Positions 8,601-17,139 of a DNA stretch of 39,496 nucleotides are shown in pieces. A program made the position numbers and the translations under genes. The DNA lies in assembly GCA_021787555.1 (NCBI GenBank), contig JAJYLS010000008.1, positions 1 to 39,496 on the forward strand. Reading direction: 5' to 3'. Numbering within the stretch: position 1 is the stretch's first letter; each line of letters starts with the position of its first letter. The notes beneath the pieces are model-generated. The model did not search any database. It had not been told where the DNA came from and saw only the letters and a program-made list of their open reading frames with translations. Origin of the DNA: Acidobacteriota bacterium (GTDB taxonomy: Bacteria > Acidobacteriota > Terriglobia > Bryobacterales > Bryobacteraceae).

Positions 8601-9079
8601 TGCGCCAGGATGGTCGGCAGCGAGGCCGGGAACCCGAAGCAGTCCGGCAGCATGTATTCCTCGCTGGCCTTCCCCAGCTCTTTCCGGAACCATTCGTTGC
8701 CGTAAAGGACCTGCCGGAAAATGCCTTCCGCGCTGGGCGCGTTCACGTCGCCTTCTTCCACCGACGATCCCGCCGGGAACCACCGCCCCTGCGCTACGTA
8801 CTGCTTCACCTTGGCGTAATCGCTCGGGAAATACTCCTTCATGAAGCGGTAGCGGTTCGAGCCGCTGAAGTTGAAAACGTAGTGCGGGTACTTCGGAAAA
8901 TAAGCGAAATTCGTCCGCATGGTGTTCAGCACGTACTGGCTGATGCTCTGCGGATACTCCCAGTTCCACTCGGTGTCGAGATGCGCGTAGCCGACCACGT
9001 ACAGCTTTGGGGTCTGCCTGCATCCCGCCGCAACCAGGGCCGCGGCAATCAGGAAAAGCACAGCAGGAATGCGTCTCAT
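5651..9079 (-). CDS. exported GH38-type alpha-mannosidase-like lipoprotein
   Basis: An 1142-residue protein. The N-terminus is a lipoprotein signal with lipobox VAAGC (Cys20), so it should be membrane anchored after export. The glycoside hydrolase 38 start motif GYAHLDTEWNWEYP gives the zinc ligands His33 and Asp35. LPDCFGFPASLP (Asp146) matches the nucleophile segment of the family. Central and C-terminal halves fit the beta-rich GH38 domains, and the length is in the range of class II mannosidases. It probably trims mannose from imported or surface glycans; the exact linkage is unknown. It is the last gene of a three-gene minus-strand run (start 42 bp after the previous stop). A P/G-rich insert (residues about 225-330) follows the catalytic region. 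The plus strand opposite is open for kilobases but not coding. Confidence 0.85.
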   Translation of the reverse strand: MRRIPAVLFLIAAALVAAGCRQTPKLYVVGYAHLDTEWNWEYPQSISQYVLNTMRTNFAYFPKYPHYVFNFSGSNRYRFMKEYFPSDYAKVKQYVAQGRWFPAGSSVEEGDVNAPSAEGIFRQVLYGNEWFRKELGKASEEYMLPDCFGFPASLPTILAHAGVKGFSTQKLTWGSSARAGGPNSPEKTPEGTPFNVGVWVGPDGESVVAALNPLTYSGDVSTDLSSHPGPPPQPNPAWPEQAQRRFHAMMQNRVDWVNRLNLDGEATGVYKDYHYYGTGDIGGGPRENSVKLMEAIVTKSTTVLPPPHMRGRKNGEIQPPPPGPPVTVGKGPVQVISATADQMFRDLTPKETGKLPRYTGEMELTNHSAGSLTSEAYIKRWIRKNELLADAAEKASVAAAWMGGRAYPMERLNDAWTLELGAHFHDLAAGTGTPGAYRYAWNDLVIAMNQFAGVLQSATEAIASGMDTQAQGTPVVVYNPLNIAREDVVEAALPRGGSAVRVIGPDGQAVPSQVENGKVLFVAKAPSVGYAVYDVQPGKPAEAATGLKASATELENARYRVKVDANGDVASIFDKSLNKELLSAPIRLAISTDKPQQWPAWNMDFDQEQAAPRAYVGGKAKIAIVEHGPVRVAIQVTRGTEDSKFVQTVSLSAGDAGNRVEFGDSIDWHTKEANLKAAFPLTAKNRMATYNWDVGTIERPTAEAKKFEVPSHQWIDLTDASGGYGVTILTDCKNASDKPNDDTIRLTLVRSPGVRNSYTYQAAQDWGHHEIAFGLAAHNGDWRQGGAVWQAFRLDQPLIAFATAKHAGALGKEFSILRVNNPSIRVLALKKAEASDEIVVRMVEMDGKAANGVHVSFPAAVTAAREMNAQEQPLGNATVATGDLVTNFAPYQPRTFAVQLAAATTKLAPVVSQPVELTYDLAAASNDDAKTTPGFDGKGDALPAEMLPGEVAFGGVKFKLAAARTGAANALVAHGQNIALPAGEFNRVYVLAAAEGGDQQATLRAGNTTANVSIENWGGSVGQWDQSQWKEEPQPDWSISANPAEIPTVREHQPHYPEDFVGVKPGFIKRADIGWYCSHHHTAEGKNDPYAYSYLFVYSLEVPKGAKTLTLPNNNHVRVMAVSVANEEPAVQPAEPLYDTLR

Positions 9080-9121
9080 GGCCCACAGACTAACATCCCG
9101 CGCGGCTGGCTGGGTAGCCTG

Positions 9122-9937
9122 CTACGGCCGCGCCGCGCCGGCCGATTGGAAAACGGTCACCGCCTGCTCATACAGATCGCGCGGAATCTCGATGCCGCCT
9201 TCCCATGTGCCCAGCCGTTGGTACCGCCCGATGGCGTCCGCCAGAACCGCGGGCGAAATTCCGGGAAAGAATCCGGCCTCCTTGGCCGCGATCTCCTCCG
9301 GCCGCGCCGTCCGGCTCCATTCCTTCGCGCGCTCGAACGCATCCACAAACCCGCGATATTCGCCCGTCTGCTGATAATCGCGCGCGCAGCACAGGCTGCT
9401 GAACGCCACCGGCGGCATCGAAGCTCCCACCGAGGCGGCAATCTCGCCCGCTCCCACCGGCCCCTGTGCGTGCAGGTAATCCCCCGCGCCCCCGCGGAAT
9501 GCCGCCGCCATTTCTTCCGGCGTGCCCGCATCCACCGCGTGGATTCTTCCCCAATCCACGCCGTTATACTTCACCGCGAATTTCAGCATGGCCAGCGGCT
9601 GCCCGCCATGATCCGCCAGCAGCGTTTTGCCTTCCAGTTCCTTCCACTGGAATTCCGCCTGCGGCCGCCGCGCGGCAATGAAAAATCCGTCGCGCCGGTT
9701 GATCTGCGCGAAGTGCACCGGCAGCGGTTCGATGCCTTCTTCCATCAGCGGCCAGTTCGACGAGACCGCGGACTGTATGACATCGGCCTCGCCGTCGCGC
9801 AGCAGTTCATAAGTGCGCTGCCCCTTGGCGAGCACGCCGTAATCCGCCTCGTGCCCCTCCTCGCGCAGGAACACCACCGTGGTCAGCAGCGGCGTATAGA
9901 ACGCCGAATGCCGCGATGCCATGATTCGGAATCTCAT
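9122..9937 (-). CDS. NMT1/THI5-like ABC transporter substrate-binding-type protein
   Basis: A 271-residue periplasmic-binding-protein-like fold. The pattern resembles NMT1/SsuA-type proteins: an early HSAFYTPLLTTVVFLREEG helix, LLRDGEADVIQSAVSS, then a second lobe with a DYLHAQGP segment. No signal peptide is visible from the first ATG, so it is either cytosolic or wrongly started; no better upstream start fits because the previous gene ends 6 bp before. No permease or ATPase gene is adjacent. Ligand unknown. Co-transcription with the propeller protein upstream and the mannosidase downstream is likely from the 6- and 42-bp gaps. Confidence 0.65.
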   Translation of the reverse strand: MRFRIMASRHSAFYTPLLTTVVFLREEGHEADYGVLAKGQRTYELLRDGEADVIQSAVSSNWPLMEEGIEPLPVHFAQINRRDGFFIAARRPQAEFQWKELEGKTLLADHGGQPLAMLKFAVKYNGVDWGRIHAVDAGTPEEMAAAFRGGAGDYLHAQGPVGAGEIAASVGASMPPVAFSSLCCARDYQQTGEYRGFVDAFERAKEWSRTARPEEIAAKEAGFFPGISPAVLADAIGRYQRLGTWEGGIEIPRDLYEQAVTVFQSAGAARP

Positions 9938-9943
9938 AGGTCC

Positions 9944-11461
9944 TCAGCGCCGCCGCCCCGGCGGAGGCCGCCTTCGCACCGGGAACAGCCCGAAAACGCC
10001 CACTCCGTCCGTCGTCCCGACGTACACTCTTCCATTCGCAATCGTCGGCACGATGAATTTGTTGCCCGTGCCGAAATGGTCCCGGCCGCCCGGCGCCTGG
10101 TTGCTATTGTACAGCTCGTTGGTGAGGTCGCCCGCGTCGTACGCGTGCAGCACCGCGGTGCCCCCGTTTTCCGCCGCCCACACGATTCCGTTCGCCGTTC
10201 CATCCGCCGAAATCGCGGGCGTCGTTCCGGGGTAGGGAAATGTGTTCGTCGTATGCTCCGCCGGCGAGAACTGCCCGCCGCTGAAGGTGAACGCCCTCAG
10301 GAAATCGCCCACGCCGCCATAGTACAGCCGCCCGTCGAACCACGCCGGGCTCGACCACGCCCCGCTTGGCAAAGCGCCGGACATCTGCTGGTAGATCGCA
10401 TCCGCCGTCGGACTGAATTTTCCCATGTTGCTGCGGTCCACGACGTAGATGTTCGTGTCCTTGCCCGCTCCCACCGCCAGCGACGTGCCCGGCACCAGCA
10501 TCAGCCCGCCCGATCCGAGGTCCACGTCGCGATCCGATTCCGCCACGGTATTGTGCATCGTGAAGTAGTCCTGCACGGCCAGCGCGCCGGAGGTCGAGAT
10601 CTTCACGAAGGCGTTTCCGAAATCGCCTCTCGAAGGAAAACCCGATCCATCCAGCGCCGTGTCGAACGTGCCGTTCCCGGTGAGCAGATAGATATTCCCG
10701 TCCGCGTCCGCCGCCGGCCCCGAACCCGAACTCCAGATCCCTCCGTCCCTGCCGTTGGGAATCAGGTTGAGCACGCCCTTCTGCGCCAGCGCCTTTTCGT
10801 CGTAGCTCAGCAGCCATCCGGCATAGGACCCGCCGTCGCAATGCGATCCCCAGCTCGCATACACCGTTCCATTCGCGATCAGCAGCCCCGGTCGCTCCAC
10901 GTGCACCCCGGGGTCGAAAACGTTCTCCGCGCCGCCTCCCGGAAAGCTCGCCTGGATCTCCACCGGCCCGCCAAACTCCTCGCCGAGCGTCGCCAGATCG
11001 AGCGCGCGCAGCCGGTGGTGATATTGCCCTGCCGCATCCTTCGACATGGCAATCGCGTACATCGTGCCATGCGGCCCGACGTTCAGGTCGATCGCCGGCG
11101 TGGCCGTAATTCCGATCTCCGGCGTGATCTGCCCGCAGTGGTGATCGTCCGACGGAACCTCGTTCGCGCCGAGCAGCGAAACCTGCCGCAACGCCGCGAA
11201 CGTGTTCGCGTCGAAGGCGTACAGGCTGCCGTGCTCGGTGGCCACGTACACAACCCCGCGAGCGTAGAGCGGCTGCGCGTCCACCTTCCCATCCACGTGC
11301 AGCACCGCCAGCCGTCCGAACGTTTGCCAGTTCACATTCGCCGGCTTGAGGAGCCCCTCCTCAAGATTCTGTCCCGTGCGCGCGTTGTCGTTGTGCCAGG
11401 TGAGAACGTTCACTTGCGCACACAAAACCGGCGCAATCAGCAGCACTACCGCCCCTCTCAT
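9944..11461 (-). CDS. secreted PQQ-type beta-propeller protein
   Basis: Start is set at the ATG at 11461 (MRGAVVLLIAPVLCAQ), which gives a clean signal peptide and 505 residues; a TTG two codons upstream is possible. The mature part has repeated propeller blades of the PQQ/outer-membrane type: VVYVATEHGSLYAFDA, GNIYLLTGNGTFD, TNIYVVDRSN, LYYGGVGDFLRAF, GIVWAAENGGTAVLHAYDA and RVYVGTTDGVGVFG. It ends in an Arg/Pro-rich tail. No enzymatic motif is seen; binding or scaffold function outside the cytoplasm is the best guess. The gene is divergent from the EamA exporter with a 60-bp shared promoter gap and heads the run with the NMT1-like and GH38 genes. Confidence 0.8.
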   Translation of the reverse strand: MRGAVVLLIAPVLCAQVNVLTWHNDNARTGQNLEEGLLKPANVNWQTFGRLAVLHVDGKVDAQPLYARGVVYVATEHGSLYAFDANTFAALRQVSLLGANEVPSDDHHCGQITPEIGITATPAIDLNVGPHGTMYAIAMSKDAAGQYHHRLRALDLATLGEEFGGPVEIQASFPGGGAENVFDPGVHVERPGLLIANGTVYASWGSHCDGGSYAGWLLSYDEKALAQKGVLNLIPNGRDGGIWSSGSGPAADADGNIYLLTGNGTFDTALDGSGFPSRGDFGNAFVKISTSGALAVQDYFTMHNTVAESDRDVDLGSGGLMLVPGTSLAVGAGKDTNIYVVDRSNMGKFSPTADAIYQQMSGALPSGAWSSPAWFDGRLYYGGVGDFLRAFTFSGGQFSPAEHTTNTFPYPGTTPAISADGTANGIVWAAENGGTAVLHAYDAGDLTNELYNSNQAPGGRDHFGTGNKFIVPTIANGRVYVGTTDGVGVFGLFPVRRRPPPGRRR

Positions 11462-11505
11462 ATTCAAAGCTTACGCTACTATTCGCCCTGCGCCGCGAAT
11501 CCAAT

Positions 11506-11511
11506 TACAAT
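11506..11511 (+). promoter_or_regulatory. candidate -10 hexamer for the EamA exporter
   Basis: TACAAT lies 10 nt before the ATG at 11522. A weak -35 (TTCGCC, 11482-11487) is 18 bp upstream. No Shine-Dalgarno is present between them, so a very short leader is implied. Confidence 0.4.
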
Positions 11512-11521
11512 TCGGTTTTCC

Positions 11522-12424
11522 ATGGGTAAATCCGTTCCGGAATCCGGCAGGGCCATCCTCTACTTCCTCATTGGCCTGATGATTACCGGCTGGAGCGGGA
11601 ACTACGTCGCCGGCAAGATTGCTCTTCGCACCTTTCCTCCCGTGGTGCTATTCACCCTGCGCATGCCCATGGCCGGCACACTCATGCTGCTGGTCTATTG
11701 GTGGAAGCGGCGCCAGGGTGCCCCGCCTTCATGGACGCTCCGCGACGTGCCGCAGCTCATCAGGCTCGGCGTTTTCGGTGTGGCCCTCAACCAGTGCCTG
11801 TTCATCTTCGGCCTGAGCCGCACCAGCGTGGCGCATTCCTCCATTTTCGGCAACACCACGCCGATTCTGGTTCTGCTGCTCGCCAGCATGCGTGGCATGG
11901 AGCGGCTCACCAGTTGGAAAATCGCCGGCGTCATGACCGCCATGATTGGCGTCGTGCTGCTGCGCCTGCTCGATTCGAGTGGCGGGCCGGAAGCCACCCT
12001 GGCGGGCGATCTCCTCATTTTCTGCGGCGCCATGGCGTTCTCCATCTTCACCGTCTTCGGCAAGCCCGATGCCAGGCGCTTTGGACCCGTCACGCTGAAC
12101 ACCTTCGCCTACGTGGGCGCCGCGCTGCTGGTATCGCCGGTCACCCTGTGGGAAGCCGCCCACTACCCTTACCGCGCGGTTCCGCTTTCCGCCTGGGCTG
12201 CCGCGTTCTACATGTCGGCCATCCCGTCGGTCACCTGCTACCTGATCTATTACTACGCGCTGGCCCGCATGGATGCCTCGCGGCTGGCGGCCTTCGCCTA
12301 TTTGCAGCCGCTGCTGGCCATCGTCTTCGGCAGCCTCCTCCTGCACGAACGCGTCACGCCGTGGCTGGTCGTCTGCGGCGTCATCGTCTTTACGGGCGTG
12401 TATATTACCGAGCGGGCGCGGTGA
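11522..12424 (+). CDS. EamA/DMT-family transporter
   Basis: A 300-residue inner-membrane protein with about ten hydrophobic helices arranged as two EamA halves. The first half contains GWSGNYVAGKIAL and the NTTPILVLLLA segment; the second has SVTCYLIYYYALARMDASRLAAF followed by the typical PLLAIVFGSLLLHERVT end. Drug/metabolite-superfamily members export amino acids, nucleosides or other small molecules; the substrate is unknown. The start is the ATG at 11522 because the hydrophobic N-terminus begins there; the same frame is open for kilobases upstream, but that part is antisense to other genes. Its 3' end overlaps the convergent MFS gene by 20 bp. Confidence 0.9.
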   Translation: MGKSVPESGRAILYFLIGLMITGWSGNYVAGKIALRTFPPVVLFTLRMPMAGTLMLLVYWWKRRQGAPPSWTLRDVPQLIRLGVFGVALNQCLFIFGLSRTSVAHSSIFGNTTPILVLLLASMRGMERLTSWKIAGVMTAMIGVVLLRLLDSSGGPEATLAGDLLIFCGAMAFSIFTVFGKPDARRFGPVTLNTFAYVGAALLVSPVTLWEAAHYPYRAVPLSAWAAAFYMSAIPSVTCYLIYYYALARMDASRLAAFAYLQPLLAIVFGSLLLHERVTPWLVVCGVIVFTGVYITERAR

Positions 12425-13802
12425 ACGCGGCTTGTGCGATCTCCTCCAGCGTCCGCCCCTTGGTCTCCGGCACCCGCAGCCGCACGAAGAAGAACCCGCC
12501 CGCGCAGATCGCCGCGTACAGCCAGAACGTGCCCGCCGCCCCCAGTGCCGCGTTGAGCATGGGGAAGGTGTACGTCAGGACGAAGCAGGCAATCCACAGC
12601 GCCGATACCGCGATCGACATGGCCGTTCCGCGCACCCGATTGGGAAAGATCTCGCTGATCAGTACCCAGCAGACCGGCCCCAGCGTCATGGCGAAGCACG
12701 CGATGGTCGAAAGCGTCAACACCAGCACCGGCAGCCCTTTCAGCCCGAAATGATACGCCAGTCCGAGCAGCCCGTGAGAAAGCCCGATCCCCGCGCAGCC
12801 CGCCAGCATCAGCACGCGCCGCCCCAGCCGGTCGACGAACCAGAACGCCACCAGCGTAAACACCAGGTTGATGGTGCCCGTGATCACGATGTTGAACAGC
12901 ACACCGCTCACGCTGTACCCCGCGCCGCGATAGATCTCTTCCGCGTAGTTGAAGATCACGTTGATCCCCACCCACTGTTGCAGCACCGCCAGCACGATCC
13001 CCAGCCACAACACTTTCCGCAGGCCCGGCGCCAGCAACTCCGACGCCCGCGCGCGGCCCTCCGCGCCGAGGCTGTCCCGGATCTGCGCCAGCGCGCCATC
13101 CGCATAACCCGCTCCGCCGATGCGCGCCAGCACCCGCCGCGCGGCTTCCGCGCGCTTCATCTTCGCCAGCCAGCGCGGGCTCTCCGGGACGAAGAAAGCG
13201 CTCGCGAAAAAGACCGCCGAAGGCACCGCGACCGCCGTGAACATCCAGCGCCATCCGAACTGCCCGTTCCACGACTGCCGGATCATTTCCGCCGTGGCGC
13301 CTTCGGGCACCGGCCGGGCGATCAGCCAGTTGACGATCTGCGCCGCCAGAATGCCCACCACGATGGTGAGTTGGTTGAGCGTCACCAGCCGCCCGCGCCA
13401 CTGCTCCGGGCTGATCTCCGCGATGTACATCGGCGACACGTTGGACGCCATGCCGATGGCGATCCCACCCGCGATGCGCCACGCGATGAACCACCGAAAC
13501 GCCGGCGCCCACCCCGTGAGAATGGAGGAAACCGCGAACAGCAAGGCCGCCCCGATCAGCAGTTTCTTGCGGCCCAGCCGCTCGCTCAGCGTGCCGCTCG
13601 CGCCCGCGCCCACCAGGCAGCCGAGCAGCGCGCAACTGTTGGCCCACCCGATCTGCTGTTCCGTGTGCAGCCGGAAGAAGCTCTCATAGAACGGCTTCGC
13701 GCCGCCGATCACCACGAAGTCGTATCCGAACAGCAGCCCGCCCAGCGCGGCTACGGCGGAAATGGTCAGAATGTAGGCAGTGTTATAAGCGGGTTTGGTC
13801 AT
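12405..13802 (-). CDS. MFS sugar porter (XylE/GLUT-type)
   Basis: A 465-residue twelve-helix transporter with the sugar-porter signatures: LFGYDFVVIGGA in helix 1, the loop motif LGRKK, VPESPRWLAKMKR after helix 6, QQWVGINVIFNYAEEI in helix 7, VDRLGRRVLM, and PETKGRTLEE at the C-terminus. It is probably a proton-coupled monosaccharide importer of the inner membrane. The ATG at 13802 is 12 bp after the stop of the large propeller gene, so the two are likely one transcript. Sugar specificity cannot be read from sequence here. Confidence 0.9.
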   Translation of the reverse strand: MTKPAYNTAYILTISAVAALGGLLFGYDFVVIGGAKPFYESFFRLHTEQQIGWANSCALLGCLVGAGASGTLSERLGRKKLLIGAALLFAVSSILTGWAPAFRWFIAWRIAGGIAIGMASNVSPMYIAEISPEQWRGRLVTLNQLTIVVGILAAQIVNWLIARPVPEGATAEMIRQSWNGQFGWRWMFTAVAVPSAVFFASAFFVPESPRWLAKMKRAEAARRVLARIGGAGYADGALAQIRDSLGAEGRARASELLAPGLRKVLWLGIVLAVLQQWVGINVIFNYAEEIYRGAGYSVSGVLFNIVITGTINLVFTLVAFWFVDRLGRRVLMLAGCAGIGLSHGLLGLAYHFGLKGLPVLVLTLSTIACFAMTLGPVCWVLISEIFPNRVRGTAMSIAVSALWIACFVLTYTFPMLNAALGAAGTFWLYAAICAGGFFFVRLRVPETKGRTLEEIAQAAFTAPAR

Positions 13803-13814
13803 CCCAAGCCCATC

Positions 13815-16800
13815 TTAATGGACGTACACCACGGCCGCGGTCGGGCCGGTCGTGGGGCTGCTCACGCCGCCGATCTTGAGCGTCACCGGCAGCCCGTCGC
13901 CGTTGATGTGGTTGCCCGGGATCCGGCAGTTGATCTGGTACACCCCGATCATGCCCGGCGCCAGCCCGCTCCAGTCCACGATGATGCCCGCCTGGCTCCA
14001 ACTTGGGTCGCCGAAGTATAGGTTCACCGCGCCGGTCACCGCCAGCGGGCTCGATGGCGAGGGCATGCCCGAGTTCACCCTCCCGCCCGTGGTCGCGCCC
14101 AGGCCGGTGGCGTATATCGTCAGCGGCTCGTCCCGGGTGGCCGGATGGTTCTTGTCCACGCGCTGGCCGTTGGCATGGTAGATGGCCGCTCCGTTGGAGT
14201 CCACGAAGATCGCCGGAGCATAGTGCGACACCGCGACGTTAACCCCTCCGGACGCCACGTGGTTGGCGATCGAATGCACCACCAGCGACTGCCGCGTCGC
14301 CGCGGTGCCGGGCGGTATTTGCGCGTTGATCTGGCCGGCCGAAGTGGCCAGCAGCGGCAGCGGCGTCGTGTTCAACGTCACGCAGGTGCCCCCCAGAATG
14401 GTCGGCAGCGGTGTGGCCGAAGCCGACGCGGTGTCCGCCAGGTTTGTGCCGAAAATCGAAACCAGCCCGTCCGGTGCCACGCCCGGAGTGAAGCTGGCCG
14501 CGTTCACTAAGCCGCCGCCCGGCACCGACGGCGCGTTTTGCGTGTTCGCCGGCGCCAGCGGAACGATGCTCAGACCCGAAGCCGTCAGTACGTACGCCCG
14601 CGCGCCGGTGGGGCCGATCACCATCGTCCGCCCCATGATGTTTGCACGCCCCGTCCCCGAAAGCACTGTGAGCGGCCCTTCGAGCGCATTGGCCGATGCC
14701 TTCACCTGCCCCGTCTTGGCGTCGAGGGTCTGCACGATCCCCGCGTCCGTCACCGCCGCGGTGGCGCTCGAGCGCACCGGCATCGAAAACTGCGCGTAGG
14801 TGTTGGCGTCCACCGCCGCCACCGCGGTAACCGGCCGCGAGGTCGTTGCCGTCGTGCCGCCCACCTGGGTCAAAGCGTTGTTCAGCACCTGCCCGTTCAC
14901 CAGGTAGTATTCTCCGCTCGGACCCGCGGCGACCGGGCCGTAATAGCCTCGGATGGGTGTCGGAACCAACTGCCGGCCGCTCACGAAGTCGTCTTGGGCC
15001 GCACTATACAAATATGCCCATCCGTTCCCCGCCAGCACCAGCACATAGTTCCCGTCTCCGGTGGAAACCATGGTTTGCGGGCCGGGGATCGAAGTGGCCG
15101 TCCCGAAAATGCTGGGGTTCAGGGTTCGCGGAATCACCGTGTTGCCCACGATCCGCCACATTGTCCCGTTCGACATGATTACCTGCGGCCCTTGCTGGCT
15201 GGAGGCGATCATCATCGGCGTGATCACCGCCAGGGACGAGTTGAAGGGCAGGGGCGGAAAACTGACGCGCCCCGTACGCACCATCTTCGTCAAGTCGACG
15301 ATGCCGATCGTTTCGCCGCCCGATTCCGCCACGTACAGCGTGTTCCCGTCCGCCCCGAAAGCCAAAGACCGCGGCAATTGCCCGGTGCTGATCGGGTCCA
15401 CGAACTTCTGCTGCTGGATATCGAAAACTTCGATCCGGTTCAGCCCGGGATTGGCGATATAGATAAGCTGCCGCGGCGCGTCCAGCAGCATGTCCGTGAG
15501 CCCCGTGCTGCTCGCTCCTATATCCACTGGAATGATGCTCCTCGCCGCTTCGGGGCTGCGATAGTTCTGGAAGACCCACACGTTGGGCGGGATGTTCACT
15601 GCCTCCGGCGACTGGATCAGCACCTGGTCCGGCGGCACCGTGCCGGGCGAAGCGGTCGCCCTTGGGTTGAACGTTGCCACCACTTTGCCTCCCGGCGTCG
15701 TCCGCAACGCCGGAGAGGTGGTGCTCTGTCGTCCAGTGTTGTTCGCCGCCGCTGCGATCGCTGCCGCCACCAGCGACGCGTTCACTGTAATCCGCCCCCG
15801 GCCCGTGTTCCGCACCGCAATCGCCGCCGAACTCTGCGCCGCCGTTACGCCGCAGTTGTCGAACGCCAGCAGCGCCACTTTGGAATCCGGCATGGCAATG
15901 GGCGAGTTCCTCAGCGCGCTGAGCGAGAGCACCGTGAACCCGGATTGCGACAGCGCGTAGATGGTCGAGCCGTCCGAGGTGATCACCATCTTTCCGGAAA
16001 AAGTCTCCGGAAGCTGGATGCCCTGCGTGGTCAGCAGGTTGCCCGGCCGGTTGACGAGCAACTGGCTGATGTTCGGCCGGCTCACGGGGTTCGCCAGCGG
16101 CGCAATGTTGTACGCCGCCAGCAGCTCCGAGCCGTCCGGCAGATATACCGCGCCGCCCTGGTTCGCCTGCGTGGCGGTGTTGTTCAGGTTGGCGCCGGTG
16201 GGAAAAGTGTAGGGCGAATTGGTGGTGTTCTGCTGCGCCAGCACGAACAGCGTCGAGGTCTCGAACAGCATCGGTCCCGAGAGGAACTGCGAGCCGTCCG
16301 GCGACACCGCCAGCACCGGCGAACGCTGCGGGACAGTGCGGCTGGCCAGCACCACCGAGGAGGCCGCGTCGTAAACAAACACGGTGCGGTTGTTGCTCGC
16401 CAGCTCATTCACTCCGACGATGATGGTGCCGTCCTGCGAAGCCTGAAGCCGGCTGTTGCTCGCCAGGAACATCACTCCGTTGGGCGGCGGCAGCGTCGGC
16501 GTGTTCGGCGCCGACGGCACCACCGGCACCGAACTAAGCGCCTTGGATGCGGCTACCGTGGGATCGTAGGTGATCAGGACGTCCCGCCCGTTGCCCGTCC
16601 CGATCGTGCTGATCAGGACCTTTTCGTTGAACCCCACCGCCACGCCCTCGGGCCTGGCCGCCAGCGTGATCGATTGCGTGGCGTACGCCGGTGAAGACAA
16701 GTCGATCACATCCAGCGCCGAAGCGTTATAGCACGTGACGTACAGGTACTGGCCCGACCGCGACATGGCGATCGAGAGCGGCGTGGCTTCCGTTTGGATC

Positions 16801-17015
16801 GAGGCGGTTTGCTTCGGCGGTTTCGTCCGCGTGGAATAGACTTCGATCTCGTTGGCCGCCGTGTTCACCACGTAAAGCTGCTGGCGCGCCTCGTCCAGCG
16901 CGATGTCCGCGAACGTCACCGGGTTCGCCGGATCCGTTACCGGCGTCCCGAACGTGGCGCTCACGGAGGGGATGGCGCTCAAGACGAGGACGAGCAGGGG
17001 CCGCAATGCTTGCAT
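13815..17015 (-). CDS. secreted YVTN-type beta-propeller protein with TIGR03437-type C-terminal domain
   Basis: Start set at the ATG at 17015 (MQALRPLLVLVLSAIPSVSA), which gives a signal peptide; 94 codons are open upstream but look non-coding. The 1066-residue product begins its mature part with ATFGTPVTDP and DIALDEARQQLYVVNTAANEIEVY, a YVTN/lactonase-like propeller blade, and a second propeller follows (DMLLDAPRQLIYIANPGLNRIEVF). The last ~230 residues match the Solibacter C-terminal domain: GGGLVNAASFTPGVAPDG, SIFGTNLAD, SAGQINAQIPPGTA and IYATGLGATTGG. No lactonase active site was identified. A paralogue with the same layout is at 35120-38269. The MFS gene follows after 12 bp. Confidence 0.85.
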   Translation of the reverse strand: MQALRPLLVLVLSAIPSVSATFGTPVTDPANPVTFADIALDEARQQLYVVNTAANEIEVYSTRTKPPKQTASIQTEATPLSIAMSRSGQYLYVTCYNASALDVIDLSSPAYATQSITLAARPEGVAVGFNEKVLISTIGTGNGRDVLITYDPTVAASKALSSVPVVPSAPNTPTLPPPNGVMFLASNSRLQASQDGTIIVGVNELASNNRTVFVYDAASSVVLASRTVPQRSPVLAVSPDGSQFLSGPMLFETSTLFVLAQQNTTNSPYTFPTGANLNNTATQANQGGAVYLPDGSELLAAYNIAPLANPVSRPNISQLLVNRPGNLLTTQGIQLPETFSGKMVITSDGSTIYALSQSGFTVLSLSALRNSPIAMPDSKVALLAFDNCGVTAAQSSAAIAVRNTGRGRITVNASLVAAAIAAAANNTGRQSTTSPALRTTPGGKVVATFNPRATASPGTVPPDQVLIQSPEAVNIPPNVWVFQNYRSPEAARSIIPVDIGASSTGLTDMLLDAPRQLIYIANPGLNRIEVFDIQQQKFVDPISTGQLPRSLAFGADGNTLYVAESGGETIGIVDLTKMVRTGRVSFPPLPFNSSLAVITPMMIASSQQGPQVIMSNGTMWRIVGNTVIPRTLNPSIFGTATSIPGPQTMVSTGDGNYVLVLAGNGWAYLYSAAQDDFVSGRQLVPTPIRGYYGPVAAGPSGEYYLVNGQVLNNALTQVGGTTATTSRPVTAVAAVDANTYAQFSMPVRSSATAAVTDAGIVQTLDAKTGQVKASANALEGPLTVLSGTGRANIMGRTMVIGPTGARAYVLTASGLSIVPLAPANTQNAPSVPGGGLVNAASFTPGVAPDGLVSIFGTNLADTASASATPLPTILGGTCVTLNTTPLPLLATSAGQINAQIPPGTAATRQSLVVHSIANHVASGGVNVAVSHYAPAIFVDSNGAAIYHANGQRVDKNHPATRDEPLTIYATGLGATTGGRVNSGMPSPSSPLAVTGAVNLYFGDPSWSQAGIIVDWSGLAPGMIGVYQINCRIPGNHINGDGLPVTLKIGGVSSPTTGPTAAVVYVH

Positions 17016-17027
17016 TGATGTGTAAAC

Positions 17028-17033
17028 ACTATA
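17028..17033 (-). promoter_or_regulatory. candidate -10 hexamer for the large propeller gene
   Basis: TATAGT (minus strand) sits 12 nt before the ATG at 17015 with a weak -35. The implied leader is about 6 nt with no room for a Shine-Dalgarno. Confidence 0.4.
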
Positions 17034-17109
17034 ACCCACGGCATGCGACCGAGTTGCGCCTGACCCGGCGCTCCGCTGCGCGCCAGCCATGCCCCGCGGC
17101 GCGCCGTGA

Positions 17110-17115
17110 TAAACT
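17110..17115 (+). promoter_or_regulatory. candidate extended -10 for the PPIase gene
   Basis: TGATAAACT contains TAAACT plus a TG extension, 24 nt before the ATG at 17140. No clear -35. Confidence 0.4.
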
Positions 17116-17139
17116 GGAGCATCGCCAGAGTTTCCAGTC

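Noticed and set aside
4739-11521. A plus-strand frame open for more than 6 kb leading into the EamA gene (2561 codons in all)
   Set aside because: Only the last 300 codons have family and membrane character. The rest is Arg/His/Pro-rich and exactly antisense to the mannosidase, NMT1-like and propeller genes; high GC removes stops from this frame.
14538-16694. 718-codon plus-strand frame opposite the first propeller gene
   Set aside because: Arg-rich translation without motifs, antisense to a gene with clear domains.
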